Positions 4,262-5,853 of a stretch of DNA of 5,853 bases are shown piece after piece (the stretch's first letter is position 1; each line of letters starts with the position of its first letter). The stretch comes from an uncultured Anaerolineaceae bacterium (lineage in GTDB: Bacteria > Chloroflexota > Anaerolineae > Anaerolineales > Anaerolineaceae): positions 1-5,853 of the forward strand of contig CALAEB010000026.1 of assembly GCA_937890875.1 (NCBI GenBank). The letters are read 5' to 3'. The notes beneath the pieces were generated by a model. That model ran no database searches and was not told the origin of the DNA. It saw only the letters and a list, made by a program, of their open reading frames with translations. Made by a program: the position numbers and the translations under genes.

Positions 4262-5749
4262 TTAAAATTCAGATCGATGCGGAACATCCCGAAGGAAAAT
4301 TTCCCTTTTCAAAGCCCATCTTTCCCTGTCTTCCGGCTGGAAACAATTCTGTGGAAACGAATTGATCACGACCCGCCGCATAGCGTCCTTGTCAGCCAAT
4401 TCTCCACATCCATAAGCCTGCAACAGAAGGTTGCCCACACTGCTGGCTTCAAAAACGCCGGTATACACCGGATAGCCAGATGCGTTGGCTGTGAACTGAT
4501 TGATCAGATAATTTTTACTTCCTCCGCCAACAATATAGATTTTTGAGATCGTCTTGCCTGCAGCCTTAAGCAGTTTACCAAGATAAAAGTCATATTTCAA
4601 GGCCATGCTCTGAAATATAATCCGGGCAACAGCGCCGGCATCTTCCGGATCGACACGGATACCGAAGTACTCACCGATCATGCCGCATATCATTCCCGGC
4701 ATGTCGTCATTCGCATACAAATCCGGCGCGTCCACATCTACAAAGCAATCCAGATCCGGTGCGTTCTTTGCCAGTTCGACGATTTCCGAATAGGAATATT
4801 TTTTCCAAGCATCTTTACACTGCTGAATAATCCAGGTTCCGGTAATGTTCTTCTTGAACATATTCGTCATCAACGGCATGGTTGAGTTACTGAAATTATG
4901 CCGCCAGGCCTCTTCACTGTGGATCGAGACAGGCGTCTCCGTTCCCATCAGGGACCAGGTGCCACTGCTGATAAATGCCCAGTCATCCCCTGCGTCCGCA
5001 ACTGCCAACGCCGCACAAGCTGTGTCATGGGAACAGGGTGTAATAATATCCACCGTTCCGAAAATACCGGCATCAGCCAGAATCCGCGGATTCACCTGTC
5101 CAACACATTCTCCGGCATGCGAGATTTTAGTTTTGATTGAACGGGGAATCCCGAACGCGTCCAGAATGCTGTCATCCCAATCGTCTCTTTCCCGGTTAAA
5201 TATCCGGCTGTATGAAACCAGCGAATGTTCGCAGGAAATTTCACCGCCTAACAGATAATGAAACACATCGGCGACAAACAAAATCGCATGCGGGGCCTCA
5301 ATCGAAGGTTCATCCTCCTGCTGCAATCGCAGAATCTGATGCAATGTATCGGTCGGCATTTCCTGATTCCCGGTAATCCGGTACAGATTGAACCGGCCGA
5401 AATTTCTTTCAACGATTTTTGCGACATCGCTGAAAGCATGATCCCGATAAGAGGAAGGTAGCCGGGTAATATTCCCTTTCCGGTCCAGTAACACAAAATC
5501 ACCTCCCCAGGCATCTACACCGATACTGCATAATTCACTGCCGTATTGATCCGCAAACAGTTTGAGCGAATGCAAAATTTCTTCATGATATCGGTAGAAA
5601 TTCCGCGCGCGCCGATTATTCAGCCGGAAGTCCTGGGTCCTGAAACGATGAAGTTCAGCCGTCTCAATCTTTCCGTTCACAATTCTGCCAGCGATAATCT
5701 TGCCGCTTTCCGATCCGATATCGGCTGCTAAATGCCAGCTACCTATCAT
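4262..5749 (-). CDS. rhaB: Rhamnulokinase
   Basis: This cytoplasmic FGGY-family sugar kinase phosphorylates L-rhamnulose to L-rhamnulose 1-phosphate with ATP, the second step of L-rhamnose catabolism. From the ATG at 5749 the protein is 495 residues, close to the usual length of about 490. The N-terminal phosphate-binding motif AADIGSESG is at 8-16, and the family-typical GVDAWGGDF at 77-85. YRD follows at 101-103. SHDTA contains Asp242, the probable catalytic base. SSGTWSLMG is at 261-269, and the C-terminal nucleotide-binding VGGGSKN is around 407-413. Starts: an in-frame GTG at 5764 adds five residues, but it has a poor Shine-Dalgarno and sits 2 nt after the upstream stop. The ATG at 5749 has GGGGA just ahead, with short spacing. 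The close spacing to the upstream gene implies one operon. RhaB is preferred to xylulo- or fuculokinase because of the GVDxWGxDF signature and overall pattern. Confidence 0.92.
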   Translation of the reverse strand: MIGSWHLAADIGSESGKIIAGRIVNGKIETAELHRFRTQDFRLNNRRARNFYRYHEEILHSLKLFADQYGSELCSIGVDAWGGDFVLLDRKGNITRLPSSYRDHAFSDVAKIVERNFGRFNLYRITGNQEMPTDTLHQILRLQQEDEPSIEAPHAILFVADVFHYLLGGEISCEHSLVSYSRIFNRERDDWDDSILDAFGIPRSIKTKISHAGECVGQVNPRILADAGIFGTVDIITPCSHDTACAALAVADAGDDWAFISSGTWSLMGTETPVSIHSEEAWRHNFSNSTMPLMTNMFKKNITGTWIIQQCKDAWKKYSYSEIVELAKNAPDLDCFVDVDAPDLYANDDMPGMICGMIGEYFGIRVDPEDAGAVARIIFQSMALKYDFYLGKLLKAAGKTISKIYIVGGGSKNYLINQFTANASGYPVYTGVFEASSVGNLLLQAYGCGELADKDAMRRVVINSFPQNCFQPEDRERWALKREIFLRDVPHRSEF

Positions 5750-5766
5750 CCCATCCCCATTCACTT

Positions 5767-5853
5767 TTACTTTTTCAGAAGTTCGGCAACTTCCGCCGCA
5801 ATTTTCCGGATCGTCGCATCATCGAGTGAAACTGCAGAACCGTCGATCGCATC
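5767..5853 (-). CDS. C-terminal end of the gene upstream of rhaB (partial)
   Basis: The minus strand is open from the window edge to TAA at 5769-5767 and encodes 28 residues ending IRKIAAEVAELLKK, with acidic and alanine-rich helical character. The stop lies 2 nt before the possible GTG start of rhaB and 17 nt before the preferred ATG, so the two genes are almost certainly co-transcribed. By context it could be a rhamnose gene (isomerase, aldolase or lactaldehyde enzyme), but the fragment shows no diagnostic motif. The terminal stretch looks like a short amphipathic helix. Confidence 0.7.
   Translation of the reverse strand, partial: DAIDGSAVSLDDATIRKIAAEVAELLKK

Noticed and set aside
4845..5258. 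Plus-strand open frame of 137 codons
   Set aside because: It is opposite the rhamnulokinase catalytic region; a shadow of rhaB codon usage.

Overview
The window suggests a low-to-mid GC Gram-positive bacterium (Bacillota: Clostridia or Paenibacillus-like). This rests on a YesM/YesN-type two-component pair, an FGGY sugar kinase of the rhamnulokinase type, a GGAGG Shine-Dalgarno with a GTG start, and a sigma-A-like promoter. All convincing genes lie on the minus strand, so transcription runs from high to low coordinates. The species cannot be named from this sequence alone.

Layout in transcription order. (1) 5853-5767: the last 28 codons of an unidentified gene. (2) 5749 (or 5764)-4262: an intact rhamnulokinase (rhaB), beginning immediately after that gene and so probably in the same operon. 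(3) 4261-3827: a 435-bp spacer without a convincing gene but with several strong inverted repeats, including a perfect 16-bp one just after rhaB. (4) 3811-2246: an intact YesN-type response regulator (receiver plus AraC-type DNA-binding domain). (5) 2245-2160: an 86-bp spacer. (6) 2159-382: a YesM-type membrane sensor histidine kinase whose reading frame is broken by a 53-bp insertion at about 950-898. (7) 381-1: a spacer with a plausible minus-strand promoter, a repeated 9-mer upstream of it, and a possible start codon of another gene at the window edge.

The expected logic, by analogy with YesM/YesN systems, is that the kinase senses an extracellular carbohydrate signal, phosphorylates Asp55 of the regulator, and the regulator activates sugar uptake or degradation genes. 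The adjacent rhaB suggests rhamnose or a rhamnose-containing polymer such as rhamnogalacturonan as the theme. The gene starting at the left edge, behind its own promoter, is a candidate target.

The most striking observation is the insertion in the kinase. Removing exactly 53 nt joins ...FSRFFR to LSLSKGADL... and restores a canonical 574-residue YesM-like protein. The insertion is bounded by 7-bp direct repeats (CCGGAAA), has inverted-repeat ends, and can fold into a long hairpin that brings two identical CGG codons together. The simplest reading is a recent small-element insertion that inactivates the gene. A translational-bypass element of the phage T4 gene 60 or mitochondrial byp kind is a speculative but testable alternative.
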